16,546 bases of DNA, from NCBI GenBank assembly GCA_934655835.1, contig CAKUHM010000009.1:1-16546 (forward strand). The letters run 5' to 3'. Below are positions 5,132-12,190 of this stretch, piece by piece; the first letter of the stretch is position 1, and each line of letters opens with the position of its first letter. Source of the DNA: an uncultured Collinsella sp. GTDB taxonomy: Bacteria > Actinomycetota > Coriobacteriia > Coriobacteriales > Coriobacteriaceae. Position numbers and translations under genes: made by a program. Below the pieces are notes generated by a model. That model ran no database searches. It had not been told where the DNA came from and worked only from the letters and a program-made list of their open reading frames with translations.

Positions 5132-7147
5132 CTACATCACCTCCGCGTGAGGGGTCAAACCATTTGCCTTGAGCACCTCGTCGGGGAGCTCGGAATAGAA
5201 GTGCTCGGTGCCGGGAACGCGCTTGAAGACCGGACGGGTGTCCAGGCCAATACGGGGATGGCTCGAGCGGGGCGCGAAGCGATCGCCCTTGGGGAAATCG
5301 CGCGGGCTCGGAACGGCGCCAGGCACCTGGTGCAGGCGGCCCGAACCGCTCTCGATGGACAGAACGGAACCCAGAAGACCGCGGGTGTACTCGTGAATCG
5401 GGTTGGTGAGCAGCTCCTTGGTGGGTGCCTGCTCGATAACCTGACCGGCGTACATAACCGTGATGTTATGGGCGACCTCGGCGACCAGCGCCAGGTCGTG
5501 CGAGACGAAGATCATGGCAAAGCCGAGCTTGGCCTGAAGGTCGTTGAGCAGCTTGATGACCTGCTTCTGGACGGTAACGTCCAGAGCGGTCGTGGGCTCG
5601 TCGCAGATGACCAGCTTGGGGTCGCGGGTAAGGGCCATAGCGATCAGAACACGCTGACGCTGGCCACCGGAAAGCTCATGCGGGTAGCTCTCGAGCGTAC
5701 GCTTGGGGTCGAGGCCCACGAGCTCCAGGAGTTCCTCGGCGCTGCGGGTGCCGCCGCGCTTGGTGAGCTGCTTCATCTGGGCAGAGATGAGCATGGAGGG
5801 GTTGAGCGAGGACAGGGCGTCCTGATAGACCATAGCGATATCGGTACCGCGCAGGCCGAACCACTCCTTCTTGCTCATCTTGAGCAGGTCACGGCCCTCC
5901 CAGAGGACCTCGCCGGAAAGGTGCTCGTCCTCATCGGTCAGGCCCATGATGGCCAGCGTGGTGATGGACTTACCGCAACCGGACTCGCCCACCAGGCCCA
6001 TAGTCTGGCCAGGACGGACGTCAAAGTTGACATGGTCGACGACGTTGATGTCACCGTGGTGCTCAAACTGGATGCAGAAATCGCGGACCGAAAGGATCGG
6101 TTCGACAGACTCGTCGGGCACATGGCGATCGTCACGCTTGAGCTCGACATCGCGCAGGGCGCCAAGGCGAGCGGAGAGGGACTGGGCTTGCTCCTTATAG
6201 GCGCGAACGGGGTCGGAGACCAGCAGGTCGGCCTCGCGGCGCTTGGAGGAATCGGTCGGATCCAGGGCGGCGGAGGGAGCAGCGGCCATGGCGTCGGTAA
6301 TGCCCTCGGAGAGGATGTTGAGCGCCAGGCAGGTGATCATGATGGCCAGGCCCGGGAACAGCGCCTGCCACCAACGGCCGGCGAGCACGCCGCCGCGGGC
6401 GTCGGCGAGGATGTTGCCCCAGGTAGCGGTGGGCTCCTGGATACCAGCGCCGATGAAGGTCAGCGAGGCCTCGAAGATGATGGCGTCGGCGACCAGGGTA
6501 ACGGTGAAGACCATGATCGGGGCGATGCAGTTACGCAGAACATGCTTGATCAAAATCCACGGAGCCTTGGCGCCGGAAACGATGACCGCGCGGACATAGT
6601 CCTCGCCGTACTCGGACACGATGTTGGCGCGCACGATACGGGCAATCTGCGGAGTGTACATAAAGCCGATGGCGAAGATGATCGACGGAACGGAGTTGCC
6701 CAGGATGGAGACGAAGACGGCCGCGAGGGCGATGCCCGGGATGGACATGATGATGTCCAAGATACGCATGATCGTCTCGGAGACGGCCTTGCGCGAAACC
6801 GCTGCAAGGGCGCCCACGACCGAGCCGCAGACCAGAGCCATGGCAGTGGCGCCAAAGCCGATAATCAGCGAGTAACGACCACCGTAGAGCATACGCGACA
6901 GAATGTCGCGACCCTTATCGTCGGTACCGAAAATAAATCCGTTGCCGGGAGCCTGGCGAGCCGTAAAGATCTCGACCGGGCTATAGGGGGCAAGAAGGGG
7001 CGCCAGAATCGCAGTCAGGGCGACCAGCACCAGCACGACGGCTGCAATCTTAGAAGACAGCGTCATCTTCTTCCAGCCACCGAGCTTGAGCCCCTTAGAG
7101 GCAGCCTTCTCGAGCTGCTCGGTTTGCTTCTCTCGAATCTTTACCAT
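5132..7147 (-). CDS. Fused ABC importer permease-ATPase (DppC + DppD domains, SatC/SiaG-like)
   Basis: 671 aa, one open frame. Residues ~1-290 are a DppC-type permease: a hydrophilic N-terminus, a first membrane segment near 34-54, GTDDKGRDILSR (75-86), an EAA-type loop near DYVRAVIVSGAKAP (183-196), and later membrane segments. A ~55-residue polar linker follows. Residues ~348-600 are a DppD-type ATPase with Walker A GESGCGKS (387-394), LSGGQ (492-496), Walker B LVICDEP (512-518) and His550. The C-terminal oligo_HPY tail is present but lacks the cysteines that bind a [4Fe-4S] cluster in many DppD/OppD proteins; GDRFAPRSSHP stands where GCxFxxRCP-like sequence is usual. It starts 3 bp after the permease stop. 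The same fusion is known in H. ducreyi SatC and corynebacterial SiaG, which supports a sialic acid importer. Confidence 0.93.
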   Translation of the reverse strand: MVKIREKQTEQLEKAASKGLKLGGWKKMTLSSKIAAVVLVLVALTAILAPLLAPYSPVEIFTARQAPGNGFIFGTDDKGRDILSRMLYGGRYSLIIGFGATAMALVCGSVVGALAAVSRKAVSETIMRILDIIMSIPGIALAAVFVSILGNSVPSIIFAIGFMYTPQIARIVRANIVSEYGEDYVRAVIVSGAKAPWILIKHVLRNCIAPIMVFTVTLVADAIIFEASLTFIGAGIQEPTATWGNILADARGGVLAGRWWQALFPGLAIMITCLALNILSEGITDAMAAAPSAALDPTDSSKRREADLLVSDPVRAYKEQAQSLSARLGALRDVELKRDDRHVPDESVEPILSVRDFCIQFEHHGDINVVDHVNFDVRPGQTMGLVGESGCGKSITTLAIMGLTDEDEHLSGEVLWEGRDLLKMSKKEWFGLRGTDIAMVYQDALSSLNPSMLISAQMKQLTKRGGTRSAEELLELVGLDPKRTLESYPHELSGGQRQRVLIAMALTRDPKLVICDEPTTALDVTVQKQVIKLLNDLQAKLGFAMIFVSHDLALVAEVAHNITVMYAGQVIEQAPTKELLTNPIHEYTRGLLGSVLSIESGSGRLHQVPGAVPSPRDFPKGDRFAPRSSHPRIGLDTRPVFKRVPGTEHFYSELPDEVLKANGLTPHAEVM

Positions 7148-7150
7148 AAT

Positions 7151-8107
7151 CTACACCGTCCTGATGCGCGGGTTGATGAGCAGGTAGAGCATGTCAACCA
7201 CGATGTTGATGATGATGAAGGCAAGAGCAACGACGATAACGACGCCCTGAACCAGGTTCGCCTCGTTGCCCTGAACGCCCTGCAGAATCGCGGTGCCCAT
7301 GCCGGGGAGGTTGAAGATAACCTCGATGACGACGGCGCCGCCCATAAGGTAACCGATCTTAAGACCGAGGGTGGTGACCGGGGTGATCAGCGCATTGCGA
7401 AGAACGTTGATGCCGACGACAACCTTCTCGGGAACGCCGGCGCCGCGAGCCATACGGACATAGTCCTTGTCGAGCTCCTCGACCATGGCGGTACGCACGA
7501 TACGAGTCATCTGGCCCGTCAGCGGAAATGCCAAGGCGATAGCGGGCATGATCATACGTCCCAGATAGCCAACCGGATTCGTGGTGAAGTGAGGCAGAGC
7601 ACCCGATGCCGGGAGCACCTTAAGGTAGGAAGAGAACAGCAGGATCAACAGAACGGCAAGCCAGAACGACGGGGTTGCCAAGCCGGCGATGGAAAAGACG
7701 CGGATCACTTGGTCCGGCCATTTATCGCGATACAGTGCCGCGATGACGCCGAGTAAAAACGAAACGACCGCACCGATGGCAAGACCGATGAAGGTCAGCT
7801 GCATCGTGACGGGCAGGGCCGTGGAGATGCGCTTGGCAACGGAGTTGCGAGCAGCACCATAGGTGCCCATGTCGCCATGAATCAGATCGCCCATATAGCG
7901 CACGTAGCGCACGGGCCAGGGGTCGTCCAGACCATACTTCTCATGGTACTCGGCAACCGCCTCGGGCGAGGCACCGTCACCCAACGCCGTGTAGGCGGGG
8001 TCGGTCTTGGAGAACGACATAAGGAAGAACACCAGGACGGTGACGCCCAATGCCATGATCGGCAGCGCCACAAGACGCCTTCCAATCAAACGTAGCAAGT
8101 TGTTCAC
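7151..8107 (-). CDS. ABC importer permease (DppB/OppB-like, SatB/SiaF-like)
   Basis: 318 aa inner-membrane permease of the peptide-importer class, probably with six membrane segments. The first is near residues 8-32. The long extracellular loop after it contains YGLDDPWPVRYVRYMGDL, typical of DppB. The cytoplasmic EAA-type loop is near DYVRMARGAGVPEKVV, and the C-terminus NPRIRTV is also family-like. I chose the GTG at 8107 because AAAGGGGAG ends 5 nt upstream. The longer frame to 8140 would place that site inside the coding region. It should pair with the permease half of the fusion gene, which starts 3 bp after its stop. It is separated from the binding-protein gene by 157 bp carrying two hairpins. 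Confidence 0.92.
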   Translation of the reverse strand: MNNLLRLIGRRLVALPIMALGVTVLVFFLMSFSKTDPAYTALGDGASPEAVAEYHEKYGLDDPWPVRYVRYMGDLIHGDMGTYGAARNSVAKRISTALPVTMQLTFIGLAIGAVVSFLLGVIAALYRDKWPDQVIRVFSIAGLATPSFWLAVLLILLFSSYLKVLPASGALPHFTTNPVGYLGRMIMPAIALAFPLTGQMTRIVRTAMVEELDKDYVRMARGAGVPEKVVVGINVLRNALITPVTTLGLKIGYLMGGAVVIEVIFNLPGMGTAILQGVQGNEANLVQGVVIVVALAFIIINIVVDMLYLLINPRIRTV

Positions 8108-8147
8108 GTTCTCTCCCCTTTCTTTTGTCGGTAGGACCAACTGGTAT

Positions 8148-8165
8148 ATGAGTACGGATACTCAT
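8148..8165 (-). other. Small hairpin ahead of the permease gene
   Basis: A perfect 7-bp inverted repeat, ATGAGTA and TACTCAT, around a 4-nt loop (CGGA on the plus strand). It lies 3 bp downstream, in the transcription direction, of the larger hairpin at 8169-8202. It sits about 40 nt upstream of the permease GTG and could affect ribosome access or stop RNA decay. Confidence 0.5.
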
Positions 8166-8168
8166 TAC

Positions 8169-8202
8169 AAGACCCGAGCGACATCGTTGCCGCCCGGGTC
8201 TT
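8169..8202 (-). other. Intercistronic stem-loop between binding-protein and permease genes
   Basis: An 8-bp arm AAGACCCG (8169-8176) and CGGGTCTT (8195-8202), with further partial pairing of CGAC and GTTG inside. It starts about 60 bp after the binding-protein stop. No T-run follows on the minus strand. Hairpins at this position commonly protect binding-protein mRNA so that it exceeds membrane-subunit mRNA; that role is inferred here. Confidence 0.55.
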
Positions 8203-8264
8203 TGTTTCAACTATGAGGATACGGTCCCAACGACCGACATCCTGCATACAGACTCAAGCGAGTC

Positions 8265-9878
8265 TTACGCCTTGACGGTCGCAACGCCCCTGAAGGACAT
8301 GCTCGTCGTGCCGATGCCCTTGAAGCCATCGAGGGCCTCGCCGTTGGGCGCAGTGGACGGATCGTCCCAGGAAGCGGAGACGGTCTTGACGTGGACAACG
8401 GGGTACAGAACGGCGTTGTCGGCAATGATGTCGAAGCACTCGTTCCACTTCTTCTGCTGCTCGTCGCCCTCGGCGGCAAGAGCCTCGTCCATGAGACCGT
8501 GGAGCTTCTGCCACTCAGCGGACTCCTTCCACGGGCAACGGGTCTGCATCCAGACGTTGTCGCCGTACCACCAGTTAAGCAGCAGGTCGGGGTCGGCGCC
8601 GAAGCAGGAAGGATCGCCAGGGGCAAGGAGGATATCGTAGGCCTCGCCGCCGTCGATGGCAGCGTAGGTGGCCGGCGAGGTATCGGTCTGGATGGTCACA
8701 TCGAAGCCGAGAGCGTCGAGGTCATTCTTGACCTGGGCGGCCATGCCCTTAATCTGCTCGTTGTCGGTGGTGCGCAGGGTGATGGCACCCGGGGTGATGC
8801 CAGACTCCTCGATGAGCTTCTTAGCCTTCTTGGCGTCGGTCTTGTACACCGTGGAAGCCTCATGATAGTTGGTGAAGCTCTTGGGCAGGTAGCAGCTGGC
8901 AGCGGTGGCAAGGCCGGCGAAGGTGTTGCTGACCATCTTCTCGGTGTCGAGCGCATACATGACAGCCTGACGGACCTTGACGTTGTTCCAAGGCTCCTTG
9001 GCGACGTTGAACATGATGAAGCGGGTGCCGAAACCCTGAACGTTATCGATCTTGCAGCCGGCGCTCTCGAGCTGGTCGACGGCGTCAGCGGTAACGAGCT
9101 CCATAACGAGCGTGGAGCCCTCCTGCTGAGCGGTAACGCGAGCGGTGGGGTCGGTCAGGATGCTGTACTGGATCTTCTTATCCTCGGCAGCATACTCACC
9201 GTTGTACTCGGGGTTGGGAACCAGGGTGATCTCGGTATCGGAGATAGAGTCGTACATCCAGGGGCCGGAGCCGATCGGCTGCTTGGCGCGATCCTCCTCG
9301 GTCTGGGTGGCCGGGGTAACGCGGACGATGGCCAGACGATCCTTGAGCAGGGAGAAGTTGGGGACCTTGGTCTTGACCGTCACGGTGCTGGCGTCCTTGG
9401 CCTCGATGGACTCGAAGGGCTGGAAGAACGGAGCATAGGTAGCGGAAGCGGCGCAAGCGGTGTAGGAGGCAACGACATCGTCAGCGGTGACCTCGGTGCC
9501 ATCGGAGAACTTGGCGCCCTTGCGGATGGTGACCTCGAAAGTGGTGTCGTCCACAGACTTGGGATCGTCGGTGGCGAGCTCGTTGAAGGTGCTGTAGTCG
9601 TGGTAATCGATGCCGTAGAGGCCCTCGACGACGTGCCAGTTAGCACCCAGGCCCACAGCGGAGCCGGTGCTGGCGGGATCGAAGCTGGACGGAGCGTAAG
9701 CGGAACCAGCGGTGATCACGCCGCCGCCACGGTTGGCGGAATCGGTGGAACCGGAAGCGGAACCCTCGTCGCTGGAGTTGCCACCGCAGCCGGTGAGACC
9801 AAGCCCTGCGACAGCAGCGACGCTGCCGGTGAGGCCGAGGAACGAACGCCTGGACATACCCTTGTTGATGATGGCCAT
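8265..9878 (-). CDS. ABC importer substrate-binding lipoprotein (SBP_bac_5 family, SatA/SiaE-like)
   Basis: 537 aa extracytoplasmic binding protein, the usual size for the peptide-type cluster C family. The ATG at 9878 has AGGAG 5 nt upstream. A longer frame to 9893 lacks such a site. The signal region has a twin-arginine-like SRRSFLG (9-15), a hydrophobic stretch and the lipobox LTGC with Cys31. It is therefore probably a lipoprotein, perhaps exported through Tat. A Ser/Gly/Asp-rich tether follows. Family-like sequence includes ATDDPKSVDDTTFEVTIRKG, with KFSDGTEVTADDV after it, and later VRQAVMYALD. It leads the operon and has a long 5' region with a palindrome. It probably captures free sialic acid at the cell surface, but a peptide ligand cannot be excluded from sequence alone. 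Confidence 0.9.
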   Translation of the reverse strand: MAIINKGMSRRSFLGLTGSVAAVAGLGLTGCGGNSSDEGSASGSTDSANRGGGVITAGSAYAPSSFDPASTGSAVGLGANWHVVEGLYGIDYHDYSTFNELATDDPKSVDDTTFEVTIRKGAKFSDGTEVTADDVVASYTACAASATYAPFFQPFESIEAKDASTVTVKTKVPNFSLLKDRLAIVRVTPATQTEEDRAKQPIGSGPWMYDSISDTEITLVPNPEYNGEYAAEDKKIQYSILTDPTARVTAQQEGSTLVMELVTADAVDQLESAGCKIDNVQGFGTRFIMFNVAKEPWNNVKVRQAVMYALDTEKMVSNTFAGLATAASCYLPKSFTNYHEASTVYKTDAKKAKKLIEESGITPGAITLRTTDNEQIKGMAAQVKNDLDALGFDVTIQTDTSPATYAAIDGGEAYDILLAPGDPSCFGADPDLLLNWWYGDNVWMQTRCPWKESAEWQKLHGLMDEALAAEGDEQQKKWNECFDIIADNAVLYPVVHVKTVSASWDDPSTAPNGEALDGFKGIGTTSMSFRGVATVKA

Positions 9879-9907
9879 GTCTTCTCCTATCAATAGAGAA
9901 TCTTACC

Positions 9908-9931
9908 CGGGAGCACCTAGACGTGCCCCCG
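9908..9931 (-). other. Leader hairpin upstream of the binding-protein gene
   Basis: Arms 9908-9916 and 9923-9931 pair over 9 bp around a 6-nt loop. The one non-Watson-Crick pair (9912/9927) is a G.U wobble on the minus strand only. It lies about 20 nt upstream of the ribosome binding site. A short palindrome CGCAA-C-TTGCG (9932-9942) adjoins it. It could stabilise the message or tune translation. Confidence 0.45.
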
Positions 9932-10014
9932 CGCAACTTGCGGACGATATATACCTTACCTACCGACGAGCCCAACTGAGGTGCCGCGCTCGGCGACCGA
10001 TACATACATACGCT

Positions 10015-10037
10015 TGAACGGTATTTACTACCGTTCA
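10015..10037. promoter_or_regulatory. Perfect 9-bp inverted repeat, candidate operator of the sialic acid operon
   Basis: TGAACGGTA (10015-10023) and TACCGTTCA (10029-10037) flank the 5-bp spacer TTTAC. The length and symmetry suit a dimeric GntR- or LacI-type repressor. It overlaps the candidate -10 element of the minus-strand promoter and lies about 140 bp upstream of the binding-protein start codon. Confidence 0.6.
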
Positions 10038-10053
10038 CCGAATTCATTGACAA
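10025..10053 (-). promoter_or_regulatory. Candidate promoter for the importer/nan operon
   Basis: On the minus strand TTGTCA (10053-10048) is a good -35 element. After 17 bp comes TAGTAA (10030-10025), only a weak -10. It would start transcription inside or just after the palindrome. An alternative is TTGGGC, 16 bp, TATATA nearer the gene (about 9950-9975). The true start site is not settled by sequence. Confidence 0.3.
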
Positions 10054-10156
10054 ACGATTCGCCAGACAGTATGTATCGCCGAGGTGAGATATCAGTCTTC
10101 GTCAACCCGCAGGATAGCAGGGTTGTTCACCATGGCTAGTCAAACGTTTTAGCGTT

Positions 10157-10218
10157 AATAAAACCAGAAATCGGCTGGTAATCGCCGTGAAATAAATGAT
10201 TGAAAATCACGCAATCAT
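10157..10218 (-). terminator. Two weak terminator-like hairpins after uvrC
   Basis: The first has 7-bp arms ATGATTG (10196-10202) and CAATCAT (10212-10218) with a 9-nt loop; TTATTTC follows on the minus strand. The second has arms ACCAG (10163-10167) and CTGGT (10175-10179) with a 7-nt loop, followed by TTTATT. Both are short. Together they may end the ybaK-murJ-uvrC transcript. Confidence 0.4.
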
Positions 10219-10243
10219 GTATATCAGTTGTTTAGAGGCGTGT

Positions 10244-12190
10244 TTAGTTTTCGGATTGCTTTGCCGCCGCCTCGGCGCGCTCGGCATTCCATGCAACGAG
10301 CGCCTCGTGAACCGCTTTGGCGACATCGGCAGGAATGCCTCGAACTTCCGCGATCTCTTGCTCGCTCGCCGCGCGCAAACGCTTCATCGAGCCAAAATGG
10401 CGCATAAGGGCACGTTTTCTGGTGGGTCCCACGCCTGGAACGTCATCGAGTACCGAAACCGTCATGGCTTTATCGCGCAATTCGCGATGGAACGTGATGG
10501 CAAAACGGTGCGATTCATCGCGCACCTGTTTAATTAGATAGAGCGACGCGGACCCGGTCGGCAGCACGACGGGAGTCTCGTCCCAAGGCACGAAAACCTC
10601 CTCATCGGCCTTTGCCAAGCCACAAACTGGTATATCGAGCCCAAGAGCCTCAAGTTGCTTGATCGCAGCGGTCAATTGCGGCCTACCGCCATCGACAACG
10701 AGCAAATCGGGGCGCGAGCCAAAGCGCTCGTCGGCCATGCGCTCGGGAGCATAGCGTCGTCCCAAAACCTCGGACATCGACACGAAGTCGTTTGCCTCGT
10801 CCAATTCGGCCTGGATTTTAAAACGACGATACTGGCTCTTGTCGGCGCGCCCGTTGGCAAACACCACCATCGAGGCGACCGTAAAGGTGCCATGCAGCGT
10901 CGAGATATCGAAGCACTCGATACGCAACGGCGGCGATGGCAGCGCCAACGCACTTTCGAGCTCCAGGAGCGCTTGATTGGTGCGGTCGTCAGCGTACCCC
11001 GTTCGCATCATGTAGCGCATGAGGGCATGGCGCGCATTTTTGGATGCCATATCGAGCAGACGGTGCTTTTCGCCACGCTGCGGCCTATGGAGATGGCAGG
11101 AACGCTCACGCTTGCCCGCAAGCCACTCCCCCAGCGCCTCCGCATCCTCAAGCTCGACGGAAAGGTTGACCTCAGCTGGAATATCAGCCGTCTCGTCGTA
11201 ATAGCGCTTAAGAAAGCCCGACTGGAGCTCTTCCTCGTCAACATCAAGACCCTTGTCGAGAATGAACTCGCAGGTGCGAACTGTTCGGCCCTCGCGAACG
11301 ACGAAGACGCAAGCGGCGGAGATGGTCTCCTCGCGATAGAAACCGATGACATCGATATCGACACTGGAGGGAAAAACGACTTGCTGACGATCGTCCAGAC
11401 CTCTGATGACCTCCAAACGACGTTTGACGCGTGCCGCGCGCTCAAAGTCGAGCGCCTCAGCGGCATCCGCCATCTCGGAGGTCAGCTCATCGACGACATC
11501 CTTGCGATGGCCCGACAAAAAGCGCTCGACACGCTTGACGTTCTTGGCATAGTCTGCCGGGGAAATCGCGCCGACACACGCACCCGGGCCGCGCCCGACA
11601 TGGTAGTCGAAGCAGGGGCGCCCGTTTTGCGCGCAAATCATATTGACGATGTCTTCCTCGCCCTTGTGGGACTCGACGATACGGCGACAACGACGCCACT
11701 CCGCACAGGATGCGGAACAAATGGGGATAACCTTGCGAAGCGTATCTATCGTCTCTCGTGCCGCACGGCTATCGGTATAGGGTCCAAAATAGCGCGTTCC
11801 CGGCTTATGACGCTCACGCGTGTATTTGATAGCGGGATACAGGTCACCCTTTGTAATGGCGATAAAGGGGTAGCTCTTGTCATCCTTGAGGTCGACGTTA
11901 AAGTACGGATGGTACTGACCAATCAAATTGCGCTCGAGCACCAACGCCTCGTGCTCGGTCTCCACCACGATATAGTCAAAGCTCGCCACCAGCTGCATCA
12001 TCAGCGGGATCTTCTGGCGCTCGTCCTGCAGCGTCACGTACTGACGCATACGGGCGCGCAGGTTTTTCGCCTTGCCCACGTAGATGACATCGCCCTTGGC
12101 GTCTTTCCAAAGGTAGCAGCCGGGCTGCGTGGGAACGCGCGAAACCTGCTCGGCAAGCGTTGGAATGTTGTCGTGACCGGCCACGCGCAC
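10244..12190 (-). CDS. uvrC: UvrABC excinuclease subunit C
   Basis: 648 aa. UvrC makes both incisions around bulky DNA lesions after UvrAB recognition. The GIY-YIG nuclease is residues ~22-100 (GCYLWKDAKGDVIYVGKAKNL, split as GCYLW and IYVGKAKNLRAR). A UVR helical motif lies near 230-262. The C-terminal RNase H-like nuclease has Asp428 (ECFDIS), Asp500 (VVDGGRPQ) and His561. A helix-hairpin-helix follows near 581-632 (VPGVGPTRKRAL, RGIPADVA). The Cys-rich loop is unusual; see findings. The start is GTG at 12190, directly after the murJ TAG. A second GTG at 12184 has AGTAGG 5 nt upstream and may be the real start. Likely co-transcribed with murJ and ybaK. Confidence 0.96.
   Translation of the reverse strand: MRVAGHDNIPTLAEQVSRVPTQPGCYLWKDAKGDVIYVGKAKNLRARMRQYVTLQDERQKIPLMMQLVASFDYIVVETEHEALVLERNLIGQYHPYFNVDLKDDKSYPFIAITKGDLYPAIKYTRERHKPGTRYFGPYTDSRAARETIDTLRKVIPICSASCAEWRRCRRIVESHKGEEDIVNMICAQNGRPCFDYHVGRGPGACVGAISPADYAKNVKRVERFLSGHRKDVVDELTSEMADAAEALDFERAARVKRRLEVIRGLDDRQQVVFPSSVDIDVIGFYREETISAACVFVVREGRTVRTCEFILDKGLDVDEEELQSGFLKRYYDETADIPAEVNLSVELEDAEALGEWLAGKRERSCHLHRPQRGEKHRLLDMASKNARHALMRYMMRTGYADDRTNQALLELESALALPSPPLRIECFDISTLHGTFTVASMVVFANGRADKSQYRRFKIQAELDEANDFVSMSEVLGRRYAPERMADERFGSRPDLLVVDGGRPQLTAAIKQLEALGLDIPVCGLAKADEEVFVPWDETPVVLPTGSASLYLIKQVRDESHRFAITFHRELRDKAMTVSVLDDVPGVGPTRKRALMRHFGSMKRLRAASEQEIAEVRGIPADVAKAVHEALVAWNAERAEAAAKQSEN

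Larger units (their letters stand above)
9998..10078. promoter_or_regulatory. Wide inverted repeat in the operon control region
   Basis: CGATACATAC (9998-10007) and its exact reverse complement GTATGTATCG (10069-10078), 71 bp centre to centre. If four bases (CCGA) are skipped in the left arm, the match extends to 15 bp (CTCGGCGA plus TACATAC). The palindrome at 10015-10037 lies between the arms. This would suit paired regulator sites that loop DNA, or a folded leader. I see no regulator gene in the window. Confidence 0.5.

Noticed and set aside
4217..7756. Plus-strand open frame of 1179 codons
   Set aside because: It lies antisense to three well-supported ABC transporter genes. It is a mirror of their high-GC codon use, with an Asp/Gly/His-rich low-complexity product and no domain.
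8391..9896. Plus-strand open frame of 501 codons
   Set aside because: Antisense to the substrate-binding protein gene; Gly/Val/Leu-rich shadow with no family signature.
9975..10096. A possible third copy of the nan-flanking palindromic element (shares AGGTGCCGC at 9979-9987)
   Set aside because: The match is only about 9 bases. The GTGAAAG and tandem G.A parts are missing and the spacing differs, so it is treated as a separate regulatory region.
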